A DNA stretch of 60,480 bases. Origin: Lachnospiraceae bacterium (GTDB lineage Bacteria; Bacillota; Clostridia; Lachnospirales; Lachnospiraceae). The stretch covers positions 1 through 60,480 of the forward strand of contig JAFQLB010000052.1 in NCBI GenBank assembly GCA_017396675.1. The letters are read 5' to 3'. The number at the start of each line of letters is the position of its first letter. The stretch's first letter is position 1. The notes under the pieces were generated by a model. That model saw nothing but the letters and a program-made list of their open reading frames with translations. It made no database searches and was not told the origin of the DNA. Positions 48,253-56,849 of the stretch are shown here, one piece after another. Position numbers and translations under genes: made by a program.

Positions 48253-49320
48253 CTACTGCTTTTCTATGATGCCTCCTCCCAAAAGATAGTCCTCTTCATA
48301 AAACACCACTGCCTGTCCCGGAGTGATGGCGCGTACCGGTTCTTCAAAAACCACCTCCACACGCCCATCCTTCAGAGGTCTCAGGAGGCATGGTTCTCCT
48401 CTGTGGGCATATCGAATCTTCGCTATGGCAGGTCTTTCCCGGATAAGACTCTCTATCGCCATCCAATTCACGTTGGCGCAGATCAATCGATCTTTAAACA
48501 GCTCCTTACTGTCGCCAATCACTACCTCACCCGTTTCCGGACGGATTTCTGTAACAAATACGGGGTGTCCCATGCTCAGGTTCAAACCCTTTCGCTGCCC
48601 GATGGTATAATGCATGATCCCCCTATGAGGTCCCAGGATCTCTCCCGTCTTTGTCACAAAATTCCCTTCTTCCATTTTTCCTTTCTTCCTTGCAATATAG
48701 GCAGCATAATCGTTATTTGGAATAAAACAGATCTCCTGACTGTCCGGTTTGTTCGCCACGGGAATTTTTTTCTCTCTTGCTATGTTTCTGACCTCTTCTT
48801 TCCTGTATGCACCTATCGGCATCCGTGTTCGGGACAGCTGCTCCTGTGTCAGGTTAAACAGGGCATAGGTCTGATCCTTATCTGCCCCTACTGCCTTTCT
48901 TAGGGTAAAGCGCCCTCCCGGCAGCTGCACCACTCCGGCATAATGACCGGTGGCAATATACTCCGCCCCCAGCTCTCTTCCGGCCTTAAGCAATGACTCC
49001 CACTTGACGTATCGGTTGCAAATCACGCAGGGATTGGGAGTCTTGCCCTGACAATAGGACTCCACAAAGGGAGCTATGACGCGGTGGGCGAATACCTCCC
49101 CTGCGTCTATGATATAATGGGGAAGCTCCAGCGCCTCCGCCACTCGTTTTGCATCCGCCGCCATAGTCTCCCCCTGAGCGGCATGCTCCTGTCCCTCTCT
49201 CCATGTCTGCATGGTAACACCAATTACGTCATAGCCCTCTTCCTTCAGAAGATAAGCAGCCACGGAGGAATCCACGCCTCCCGACAATCCCACTGCTACC
49301 CTTGCACCTTTTTGTCTCAT
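48253..49320 (-). CDS. mnmA: tRNA 2-thiouridine(34) synthase MnmA
   Basis: A 355-residue enzyme that thiolates U34 of tRNA Lys, Glu and Gln. The ATP pyrophosphatase loop SGGVDSS (residues 13-19) and the two catalytic cysteines in NPCVICN and SQEICFIP are intact, with the C-terminal beta domain (GVMHYTIGQRKGL-type segment, then VNWMAIESL). The start at 49320 is chosen because AAAGGAG lies seven bases upstream; the long upstream frame would cross its promoter and the divergent gene. Full length for the family. Confidence 0.95.
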   Translation of the reverse strand: MRQKGARVAVGLSGGVDSSVAAYLLKEEGYDVIGVTMQTWREGQEHAAQGETMAADAKRVAEALELPHYIIDAGEVFAHRVIAPFVESYCQGKTPNPCVICNRYVKWESLLKAGRELGAEYIATGHYAGVVQLPGGRFTLRKAVGADKDQTYALFNLTQEQLSRTRMPIGAYRKEEVRNIAREKKIPVANKPDSQEICFIPNNDYAAYIARKKGKMEEGNFVTKTGEILGPHRGIMHYTIGQRKGLNLSMGHPVFVTEIRPETGEVVIGDSKELFKDRLICANVNWMAIESLIRERPAIAKIRYAHRGEPCLLRPLKDGRVEVVFEEPVRAITPGQAVVFYEEDYLLGGGIIEKQ

Positions 49321-49374
49321 GCCACAACTCCTTTGCTCCGACATACCCCATGTTTGTTTCTGTGTTCGGACTTC

Positions 49375-49403
49375 AATATAACACCCGGCCTCTGTTCTGT
49401 CAA
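49375..49403 (-). promoter_or_regulatory. Predicted promoter of mnmA
   Basis: Consensus TTGACA (49398-49403), 17 bp, TATATT (49375-49380) on the minus strand. Confidence 0.75.
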
Positions 49404-49423
49404 TGAAGCCTCTCTCATATACT
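49395..49423 (+). promoter_or_regulatory. Possible divergent promoter of the SpoVB-like gene
   Basis: TTCTGT (49395-49400), 17 bp, TATACT (49418-49423). Its -35 box overlaps the mnmA -35 box on the other strand, so the two promoters would compete. Confidence 0.4.
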
Positions 49424-49452
49424 GAAAACAACACCTCCTTCGGAGTTTGCTT

Positions 49453-50799
49453 ATGCTGCATATGCTGCGTTACAAAAACAATCCTCTCCTCCTTGGTACC
49501 CTTCTTCTGACAGCTACAGGGCTTGTGACACGAGTGATCGGATTTTTCTTCCGTATCTTCATTTCTCATCGTTTCGGAGAAGAAGCCATGGGGATTTACC
49601 AGCTCCTGGGTCCCCTTCTCTCACTCTCCTTTGCCGTTACGGCCGCAGGAATACAGACTGCCCTCTCACGCTATGCTGCCAGGGAAAAAGCTGCCGGAAA
49701 CGGACAGAAAGCCCGCACCTACCTGTGTACCGGCGCTCTTTTTACTCTGTCATTGTCTCTCCTCATTTCCCTCCTTCTCTACGGACAGGCAGAGGCCCTC
49801 TCACTCTTCTATTTGAAGGAGCCGCGCTGTGCCCCTCTTCTGAGAATCTGCTCTCTCTCCCTGCCCTTTGCGGCTCTGCAATCCTGTCTTCGGGGCTACT
49901 GTTACGGCCTGAAAAAGACAGCCCTTCCGGCCTGTACTCAGCTGGTGGAACAGACCGTTCGCGTGGGCTCCGTCTTCCTGCTTTGTTTTTTCCTTGAAGA
50001 GCAGGGACAACAGCCCGCCGTCACATTGCTGGCCGTTGGCATGGTACTGGGAGATGCAGCCGCCTTTCTCACCTCCTTTTTCTCCCTTTATAAAGAGCTT
50101 GGCGGTACGCAGGAGGGTGCTCCCCTCTTCTCCTTCCGGTATCTTAAGGATCTTCTGACATTGTCTCTGCCCCTTACCGTCAATCGGCTGATCCTTTCTC
50201 TTTTGGGAAGCTTTGAAGCCGCCTCCATCCCTCAGGGACTGCGGCTCTACGGCTATGCCTCCGAAACGGCTCTCAGTATTTACGGTGTACTGACAGGAAT
50301 GGCCTTCAGTCTCGTTTTTTTCCCTTCCGCCTTTACCAATTCCGCGGCTGTCCTGCTTCTGCCTCTGGTATCGGAAGCTCAGTCCACAGGCAACTATCGA
50401 AGGATCAAAAAAACCATCGCCCAGGCTCTGATGTTCTCCCTTACTCTGGGTCTCTTCTTTACTTTACTCTTTTTTGTCTTCGGAAGATTTCTGGGAGATC
50501 TTCTGTTCGGAAGCATGCTGGCCGGAACCTTTATTCGAACCCTCAGCTTCCTTTGTCCCTTTCTCTATCTTCACACCACTCTCTCAAGCATCCTCCAGGG
50601 TCTTGGAAAGGTAGGCACCGGCTTTCTCATCAATGTCACCGCCTTGGGGATTCGCCTTGGATGTGTCCTGTTTCTGATTCCCAAAATCGGCATACAGGGG
50701 TATCTGTGGGGAATGCTGCTGGGCGAGCTGTTTTCCTCTTTTTTCTTCTATTTTTGCATCAAGAAGGAGCTGATACGATTCTCCCGCAGAAAAACATGA
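49453..50799 (+). CDS. SpoVB-like polysaccharide/lipid flippase (MVF/MOP superfamily)
   Basis: A 448-residue membrane protein with about twelve to fourteen hydrophobic segments. The N-terminus (TLLLTATGLVTRVIGFFFRIFISHRFGEEAMGIYQLL) closely fits SpoVB and related putative lipid II or polysaccharide flippases. Possible roles are spore cortex synthesis or cell-wall precursor export. The ATG at 49453 has CGGAG seven bases upstream. It diverges from mnmA. Other members of this family (MurJ, Wzx) are possible, but the start motif favours SpoVB. Confidence 0.82.
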   Translation: MLHMLRYKNNPLLLGTLLLTATGLVTRVIGFFFRIFISHRFGEEAMGIYQLLGPLLSLSFAVTAAGIQTALSRYAAREKAAGNGQKARTYLCTGALFTLSLSLLISLLLYGQAEALSLFYLKEPRCAPLLRICSLSLPFAALQSCLRGYCYGLKKTALPACTQLVEQTVRVGSVFLLCFFLEEQGQQPAVTLLAVGMVLGDAAAFLTSFFSLYKELGGTQEGAPLFSFRYLKDLLTLSLPLTVNRLILSLLGSFEAASIPQGLRLYGYASETALSIYGVLTGMAFSLVFFPSAFTNSAAVLLLPLVSEAQSTGNYRRIKKTIAQALMFSLTLGLFFTLLFFVFGRFLGDLLFGSMLAGTFIRTLSFLCPFLYLHTTLSSILQGLGKVGTGFLINVTALGIRLGCVLFLIPKIGIQGYLWGMLLGELFSSFFFYFCIKKELIRFSRRKT

Positions 50800-50968
50800 T
50801 ATTTTTCTTTTCTTTTTTTCAATTTGTGCTACACTGAAAAAGTAGCCTTTTTCTCAGAGGCCACTGTACCCTTGTCAGGAGACCCTACCGTCTCCCGGCA
50901 AAACGGTATCATCCGACTTAATAAAAACAACTTGCGGCAGACATTCTGCGTGACAGAAAAGAGGTATT

Positions 50969-51997
50969 ATGAGTTTCACATTTATTCAAAAGCTTCCCAC
51001 ACCTGAGGAGATCAAAGAGCAGCTTCCGGTTCCGGCTCATCTGGCCGCCATAAAAAAGGCACGGGATGAAGAGATCAAAGCGGTCATCCGGGGGGAGTCC
51101 GGCAAATTCCTTCTGATTATCGGCCCCTGCTCCGCAGACAATGAGGATTCCGTCTGTGACTATATCAGCCGACTTGCAGCCCTCAACGATCAGGTAAAGG
51201 ACAAACTGATTCTGATTCCCCGAATCTACACAAACAAACCCCGTACCACAGGGGAAGGCTATAAGGGCATTGTCCATCAGCCCGATCCGAAGGAGAAGCC
51301 CGACTTGCTGAGCGGTCTGCTGGCCATGCGTAAAATGCACATCCGGGCTCTGGAGGAATCCCATCTGACGCCTGCGGATGAAATGCTTTATCCGGAAAAC
51401 TGGCTGTACGTTTCCGATATCCTCTCCTATGTTGCCATTGGCGCCCGCTCCGTGGAGGATCAGCAGCACCGACTCACCGTCAGCGGCTTCGACGTTCCTG
51501 CCGGTATGAAGAATCCCACCAGCGGAGATTTTACGGTAATGCTCAATTCCGTTTTTGCCTCCCAGCATTCCCACACCTTTACATACCGTGGATATGAAGT
51601 AAGCACCACCGGCAACGAGCTCTCCCACACGGTACTGCGGGGAGCCGTCAACAAGTACGGACGCAGCCTTCCCAACTATCACTATGAAGATCTGCAGCTT
51701 TTGCTGCAGCTCTACGGAGAACGGGATCTGAAATATCCTGCCGCCATCATTGACACAAACCATAACAATTCGGACAAACAGTACAAGCAGCAGATCCGTA
51801 TCGCCAAGGAGGTCATGCACAGCCGCAAACTGAATTCCGATATTCACAGTCTCGTCAAGGGACTGATGATCGAAAGCTACATCGAAGAGGGGGCTCAGAA
51901 GGTAGGCAGAGGCGTCTACGGCAAATCCATTACCGATCCCTGTCTGGGATGGGAGGATACCAAGAAGCTTATTTTGGATATTGCGGAATATGAATAA
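50969..51997 (+). CDS. aroF: 3-deoxy-7-phosphoheptulonate (DAHP) synthase, class I
   Basis: A 342-residue enzyme condensing phosphoenolpyruvate and erythrose-4-phosphate, the first step of aromatic amino acid synthesis. LLIIGPCSADNEDSV, IPRIYTNKPRTTGEGYKG (usually R-x-Y-x-x-KPRT), the LTVSGFDVPAGMKNPTSGD and IDTNHNNSDK motifs place it in the AroFGH (I-alpha) type. No chorismate mutase or ACT domain is fused. About 130 bases of 5' leader precede it, with one small hairpin (GGAGAC/GTCTCC); I recognise no riboswitch or T-box there. The symbol aroF is generic for this isozyme class. Confidence 0.93.
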   Translation: MSFTFIQKLPTPEEIKEQLPVPAHLAAIKKARDEEIKAVIRGESGKFLLIIGPCSADNEDSVCDYISRLAALNDQVKDKLILIPRIYTNKPRTTGEGYKGIVHQPDPKEKPDLLSGLLAMRKMHIRALEESHLTPADEMLYPENWLYVSDILSYVAIGARSVEDQQHRLTVSGFDVPAGMKNPTSGDFTVMLNSVFASQHSHTFTYRGYEVSTTGNELSHTVLRGAVNKYGRSLPNYHYEDLQLLLQLYGERDLKYPAAIIDTNHNNSDKQYKQQIRIAKEVMHSRKLNSDIHSLVKGLMIESYIEEGAQKVGRGVYGKSITDPCLGWEDTKKLILDIAEYE

Positions 51998-52006
51998 TAT
52001 GCGTTA

Positions 52007-52075
52007 ATCGAGAAATAAGAGGGTGATCCCTTGAGTCATTTCATGACTTTTGGGATCACTCTCTTATTCCTCGAT
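52007..52075. terminator. Long bidirectional terminator between DAHP synthase and the symporter
   Basis: Nearly continuous inverted repeat. Arms of about 33 bases pair ATCGAG-AATAAGAG-GTGATCCC-GAGTCAT with the reverse on the right, three-base tip. It covers the symporter stop codon and serves both convergent units, with A/T-rich flanks on each strand. Confidence 0.75.
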
Positions 52076-53589
52076 CGACTTTCTCTTACTTACCAGTACC
52101 TTCTCCTCCAGGCACTCAAAAATCCGCTCTACTTTGTATTTCTCCATCTTCGGTGTGATCAGGCTGACCACAGGTACCACCATCAGACCGGATACCATGG
52201 CCACGGCCCCCGCATTGATGGGAGAAGGGATCCATCCGAAAAGCAGATTGGCTACCGTCAGTCCCACACCGCAGGCAAAGCTTACCCACACCGCCGCTTT
52301 CGTCACTCCCTTCCAATACAGTCCGTACAGAAAGGGGGCAAGAAAAGCTCCCGCAAGAGCTCCCCAGGAAATTCCCATCAGCTGGGCGATAAAGGCCGGT
52401 GGATCAAGAGCAATGACCACACTCAGAAAAATAAAGCATACCAACAGGGAACGCATCCAAAGAAGCTGCTTTACCTCCTCCATATCCTTTATGAAATACC
52501 CCTTGATCACATCCAGTGTCAGAGTAGAGCTTGAGGTCAATACCAGAGAGGACAGGGTGGACATGGAGGCCGACAGCACCAGCACGATCACCACTCCCAT
52601 CAGAAGATCCGGCAGCGATGAGAGCATCCCGGGAATGTAGCGTCATACACAATGCTGCCATCCGCTCCGTAAATGGCAGGCCCGTCAAAGAGTCTTGCGA
52701 AGCCCCCCAGAAAATAGCAGCCGCCGGCAACGACCACAGCAAAAAGGGTGGAGATCACAGTGCCGTATTTGATAGCTCTCTCATCCTTGATGGCATAGAA
52801 TTTATGTACCATCTGAGGCAGCCCCCAGGTTCCCAGAGAGGTCAGGATCACAACTCCCATGAGATTGGGAAAATCCGGGCCGAAGAAGGAGGTAAACACT
52901 CCCTGCTGCCCCAAGGTGGCAGGCACATCGCTTTCCATCCGGGACAACTGGGCCATTGCTTCATAAAAGCCTCCCTGCCCGTTTAAAACCGCTGTGATCA
53001 CTGCCACAATCCCAATCAGCATAATGATTCCCTGTATAAAATCGTTGATGGCAGTCGCCATATAGCCTCCCAGGATCACGTAGACACCGGTCAGTGCCGC
53101 CATAACCACGACACAGAGCCCATAGGGAAGATCAAAGGCCATACCGAACAGGCGGGAAAGCCCGTTATAGACAGAGGCCGTATAGGGGATCAGAAAAACA
53201 AAGGAAATGGCTGCAGCTGCCATCCTGATCCCGGCAGAATCGTATCGTTTTCCGAAATAATCCGGCATGGTGGCAGCCGACAGGTGCTTACTCATGACTC
53301 TCGTCCTTCTACCCAGGATCACCCAGGCCATCAGAGAGCCGATGAAAGCGTTGCCGATACCGATCCAGGTGGCTGCGATCCCGTATTTATACCCGAACTG
53401 CCCTGCGTATCCCACAAACACCACTGCGGAAAAATAAGAGGTTCCATATGCAAATGCAGTCAGCCAGGGTCCTACCGATCTGCCTCCCAGAACAAAGTCA
53501 TTGACATTGGTGGCATGCTTTCTGGAATAGATGCCTACGGCCATCATACTCACAAAGAATACCAATAAAAAGCCGGTCTTTGCTAACAT
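52064..53589 (-). pseudogene. Sodium:solute symporter, frameshifted
   Basis: This is an SSS-family transporter split by a one-base frameshift. The upstream frame (from 53589) gives the N-terminal 315 or so residues, including the GGRSVGPWLTAFAYGTSYFSAVVFVGYAG family start, and runs to SIVYDAT before going out of register. The rest (PGMLSSLPDLLMGVVIVLVLSASMSTLSS, about 190 residues) continues in the next frame to 52064. Inserting one base near 52643 restores YDA-x-IPGMLSS and a normal length of about 500 residues. It ends the aryl-acid operon and is the likely uptake route for the acid. Mutation and sequencing error cannot be told apart here. Confidence 0.85.
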
Positions 53590-53629
53590 AGAGCCCTCCC
53601 CGTATCACAGGATCTCTTCCCTCCTATCA

Positions 53630-54052
53630 TCAGAACAGCTCCTCCTGATCCACCGTTTTGATCCCCGCACCTGCCAGAGCGGCTGCCGCACTTTGGTTGT
53701 CATCCACACGAAAGATCATATAGGCTCCTCCCTTGGCAGACAGGAACGCATAGGTGTACTCTATCATCACCCCTGCCTCCGAAAGTACCTCTAGGATCTG
53801 CGCCAGACTGCCCGGCTTATCGGAAATGGCCGCTGCCAGAACGTCTGTGACGGTGGTAATATAGCCCCCTTCCCGAAGAATCCCGTTGGCTGCCACAGGA
53901 TCCTCGCAGATGATTCTGAGAATTCCAAAATCCTGATTGTCCGCAATGGACAGGGCTCTTAAATTCACATTGTGATCGGCGATATATCTTGTCACCTCCG
54001 CCAGTCTGCCTTTCTTATTTTCAATAAATACCGCGATCTGCTTTACACTCAT
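53630..54052 (-). CDS. Tandem ACT-domain protein
   Basis: A 140-residue cytoplasmic protein made of two ACT domains (about 1-68 and 70-140), starting MSVKQIAVFIENKKGRLAEVTRYIADHNVNLRAL and repeated as SDKPGSLAQILEVLSEAGVMIEYTYAF. ACT domains bind amino acids. Proteins of this shape often sit beside phenylacetate-CoA ligase genes in anaerobes and probably sense an aromatic or branched amino acid. The ATG at 54052 has GGAGG eight bases upstream. It starts 13 bp after the ligase gene. Confidence 0.88.
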   Translation of the reverse strand: MSVKQIAVFIENKKGRLAEVTRYIADHNVNLRALSIADNQDFGILRIICEDPVAANGILREGGYITTVTDVLAAAISDKPGSLAQILEVLSEAGVMIEYTYAFLSAKGGAYMIFRVDDNQSAAAALAGAGIKTVDQEELF

Positions 54053-54065
54053 TCCTTCTTCCTCC

Positions 54066-55373
54066 TTAATCGTGGAGCTTTCTTTTATCAATGACTCTGA
54101 CTGCCTTGCCTTCGCTTCTTGCAATGGATTTGGGAGCCACCAGATGGACTCTGGGGTTGATACCCAGCATGGTCTTCATAGCATTGGCCAGTGCCTTCTC
54201 CTTCTCCGTCAGCTCCTTTACTGTATCGGTAAACTGATCCGGCGTCAGTTCCACCGATACATCCAGCGTATCCACATTGTTTTTTCTGTCTACCTCGATC
54301 AGATAATTGACGGAATAGCCTTCCCGGATCAGCACCGTTTCTATCTGGGAAGGGAAAACATTGACGCCACGAATGATCATCATATCGTCGCTTCTGCCCA
54401 TAGGCTTGCTCATTTTGATCAGTGTCCTGCCGCAGGAGCATTGCTTTCTGGAAAGGATACAGATATCTCTTGTACGATACCGGATCAGAGGAAATCCTTC
54501 CTTATCCAGATTCGTAAATACCAGCTCTCCCTTGCTTCCCTCCGGCAGCGCCTCTCCCGTCTCGGGATCAATGATCTCCGGCAGGAAATGATCCTCATTG
54601 ATATGCATACCGGTCTGCTCCTGACATTCAAAGGCCACACCGGGGCCGGTGGTTTCCGTCAGCCCGTAGATATCGTAAGCCTTGATACCCAGAGAGGCTT
54701 CAATATTGCGGCGCATTTCTTCTGTCCAGGGCTCCGCCCCGAATATCCCCGCCTTCAGAGTATTTTCCCCGGGGCCGATTCCCATCTCATTCATGGTCTC
54801 TCCGATATAAGCCGCATAAGAAGGCGTACAGCAGAGGATGGTAGCCTGAAGATCCTGAATAAACTGAATCTGACGCTCCGTATTGCCGGAGGACATAGGC
54901 AGTGTCAGACATCCCACCTTATGGGAACCACCGTTTAACCCCGGACCTCCCGTAAACAATCCGTATCCGTAGGCCACCTGACAGACGTCCTCCTGTGTGC
55001 CGCCGGCGGCCATAATGGCGCGGGCACAGCAGTCCTCCCACAGCTCCACATCGGCCTGTGTATAAAAGGCTACCACACGTCGTCCGGTGGTGCCGCTGGT
55101 GGACTGAATTCGAACACAGTTCTTCAGATCCGTCCCCAGAAGACCGTAAGGATAAGCATCCCGTAGATCTGCCTTTGTCAGAAAGGGCAGCTTGTGAAGA
55201 TCCTCCACCGAACGGATATCCTCCGGCCGAACTCCCTTTTCCTCCATCAGTCTGCGATAGTAGGCCACATTTTCGTATACCCGCTTCACCTGCTTTACCA
55301 GCTTTTCGCTCTGGATTTTGCGCAGTTCCTCTGCCGATGCACACTCAATTTCCGGTTGATAATACTTTCCCAT
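54066..55373 (-). CDS. paaK: Phenylacetate-CoA ligase
   Basis: A 435-residue AMP-forming ligase that activates phenylacetate, or an indole- or hydroxyphenyl-acetate, with ATP and CoA. The phosphate-binding loop STSGTTG (residues 91-97), the YGLTETTGPG adenine motif and the C-terminal MIIRGVNVFPSQIE hinge are present. The length is that of PaaK rather than longer acyl-CoA synthetases. It lies between the amidohydrolase and the ACT gene. With iorAB in the same operon it can supply aryl-acetyl-CoA for reductive carboxylation or work on the products of aryl-pyruvate oxidation. Confidence 0.92.
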   Translation of the reverse strand: MGKYYQPEIECASAEELRKIQSEKLVKQVKRVYENVAYYRRLMEEKGVRPEDIRSVEDLHKLPFLTKADLRDAYPYGLLGTDLKNCVRIQSTSGTTGRRVVAFYTQADVELWEDCCARAIMAAGGTQEDVCQVAYGYGLFTGGPGLNGGSHKVGCLTLPMSSGNTERQIQFIQDLQATILCCTPSYAAYIGETMNEMGIGPGENTLKAGIFGAEPWTEEMRRNIEASLGIKAYDIYGLTETTGPGVAFECQEQTGMHINEDHFLPEIIDPETGEALPEGSKGELVFTNLDKEGFPLIRYRTRDICILSRKQCSCGRTLIKMSKPMGRSDDMMIIRGVNVFPSQIETVLIREGYSVNYLIEVDRKNNVDTLDVSVELTPDQFTDTVKELTEKEKALANAMKTMLGINPRVHLVAPKSIARSEGKAVRVIDKRKLHD

Positions 55374-55409
55374 TTCTCTTGTCTCCCATCCTGCTGCTTT
55401 TTTCTATAC

Positions 55410-56216
55410 TTACTGTGCTGCCAGATGAAGCAGCCTCCTGCCGTTTTCACCAAGGATCCCCGCCCTGTCTTCCTCCCGGATCTTCATCCGGGCAAGGATC
55501 TTAAGATCCTCTATGGGATCGCTCCAGGGTGAATCACTGGCGTACAGCAATTTATCCTTATCATGCTTTTCATATATGCTTAAAAACAGTTCCTCGTCGA
55601 TCTGGCCGATGGTAAAGGCAGTATCCAGATATACGCTCTGTCCTGCCAGCTCCTCATATACCTGCTCCCACATCCGAAAACCGCCGTAATGTCCCAGCAC
55701 CATTCTTTTGGGCCGCAGCTGTTCCAAGACCTTACGCATCTTCTCCGGCGGACAGTGTACCGGATCCGGCTCCCCGATATCGATTCCGGCATGGGTCAGC
55801 ACGATCAGTCCGATGTGATCCGCATATTCGATGATCCGCAGATACCTGTCATCATCGATCATCACTCCCTGACAATCGGGATGGATCTTAACTCCCTTCA
55901 AGCCCATGGCTTTGATGGTATCCAGCTTTGCCTGATACTCCTCACAGTCGGGATGAATCCCTCCGAAGGAATGCAGCTTCCCCTTGTAGGTTCTGTTCAC
56001 CAGAGCCGCAAAGCTGTTCACATGCTCAAACTGGGAAGGGCGTGTGACTACCGGTACCACCACGGACAGGTCGATGCCGGCATGCTTCATGGTATCCAGC
56101 AAACAGTGTACCGTGCCGCTGCAGGCCGGCTGTATGTGTGCCAGACGTCCCAACTTGTCAATGGTCGCTTCTGCGATGCTCTCCGGGAATATGTGTGTGT
56201 GAAAATCAATAACCAT
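55410..56216 (-). CDS. Amidohydrolase family metal-dependent hydrolase
   Basis: A 268-residue TIM-barrel protein of the amidohydrolase-2 type. Metal ligands are seen in DFHTHIFPE at the N-terminus, VKIHPDCQG, LTHAG and YASDSPWSDP near the C-terminus. Relatives include decarboxylases and hydrolases of aromatic or acyl substrates. Overlap with the end of iorB (4 bp apart) and position before paaK suggest a step in the same aryl-acid pathway, possibly hydrolysis or decarboxylation of an intermediate. The substrate is not known. Confidence 0.82.
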   Translation of the reverse strand: MVIDFHTHIFPESIAEATIDKLGRLAHIQPACSGTVHCLLDTMKHAGIDLSVVVPVVTRPSQFEHVNSFAALVNRTYKGKLHSFGGIHPDCEEYQAKLDTIKAMGLKGVKIHPDCQGVMIDDDRYLRIIEYADHIGLIVLTHAGIDIGEPDPVHCPPEKMRKVLEQLRPKRMVLGHYGGFRMWEQVYEELAGQSVYLDTAFTIGQIDEELFLSIYEKHDKDKLLYASDSPWSDPIEDLKILARMKIREEDRAGILGENGRRLLHLAAQ

Positions 56217-56219
56217 TCT

Positions 56220-56798
56220 TTACTGCCCTTCATATCCTTTCAAAAATGCCTGCTTGTTGATCTCTACTGTCTTGGGCGGTACCGTTTTCTCAATGGCGCT
56301 GAGCCATTCCTCTCTGGAAAAATCCATGTGTCTGGCAGCAACTCCCAGCACGATCACATTAAATACTTTGGGATTGCCCATCTGAAGGGCCTCTGCTGCC
56401 GCATCCACCTGGTAGACGGCGTATTCCTTCTTCAGCTTCTCCACAATACCTTCCGGATATTCTGCCATCCCCGTGACTACGGTAATGGGATCGATCCTCT
56501 GCAGATTGACAATAATCGCCCCTTCCTTTTTCAGAAAATGAGCATACCGCAATGCTTCCAGCGTTTCAAAGGCAATCAGCACATCAGCCTGTCCTTCTTC
56601 CACGATGGGCTCTGCCACCGTTTCTCCGTAACGGACAAAGGTCACCACACTGCCGCCTCTCTGGGCCATACCATGCACCTCCGACAGCTTCACATCATAG
56701 CCGGCGGCCATGGTGATACTGCCCAAAATACGGCTGGTGAGCAGTGTTCCCTGACCACCCACACCTACGATCATAATATTCTTCGTACGATTTTCCAT
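56220..56798 (-). CDS. iorB: Indolepyruvate:ferredoxin oxidoreductase, beta subunit
   Basis: A 192-residue gamma-type subunit of 2-oxoacid oxidoreductases. IMIVGVGGQGTLLTSRILG near the N-terminus and EVHGMAQRGGSVVTFVRYG are diagnostic. With IorA it oxidises aryl-pyruvates (indole-, phenyl- and hydroxyphenyl-pyruvate) to aryl-acetyl-CoA and CO2, reducing ferredoxin, or runs in reverse. It follows iorA by 51 bp. Confidence 0.94.
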   Translation of the reverse strand: MENRTKNIMIVGVGGQGTLLTSRILGSITMAAGYDVKLSEVHGMAQRGGSVVTFVRYGETVAEPIVEEGQADVLIAFETLEALRYAHFLKKEGAIIVNLQRIDPITVVTGMAEYPEGIVEKLKKEYAVYQVDAAAEALQMGNPKVFNVIVLGVAARHMDFSREEWLSAIEKTVPPKTVEINKQAFLKGYEGQ

Positions 56799-56849
56799 TT
56801 TTCCTTCCCCTTTTTCCCCTTTTTCCTCTGCGTCATTTTATGCGGCGTT

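Noticed and set aside
50830..50968. T-box or amino-acid riboswitch in the DAHP synthase leader
   Set aside because: The leader has one short hairpin, but no T-box consensus, specifier stem or terminator/antiterminator pair could be found.
52600..52660. Programmed ribosomal frameshift in the symporter gene
   Set aside because: No slippery heptamer, upstream Shine-Dalgarno-like stimulator or downstream pseudoknot is apparent, and this transporter family is not known to use frameshifting.
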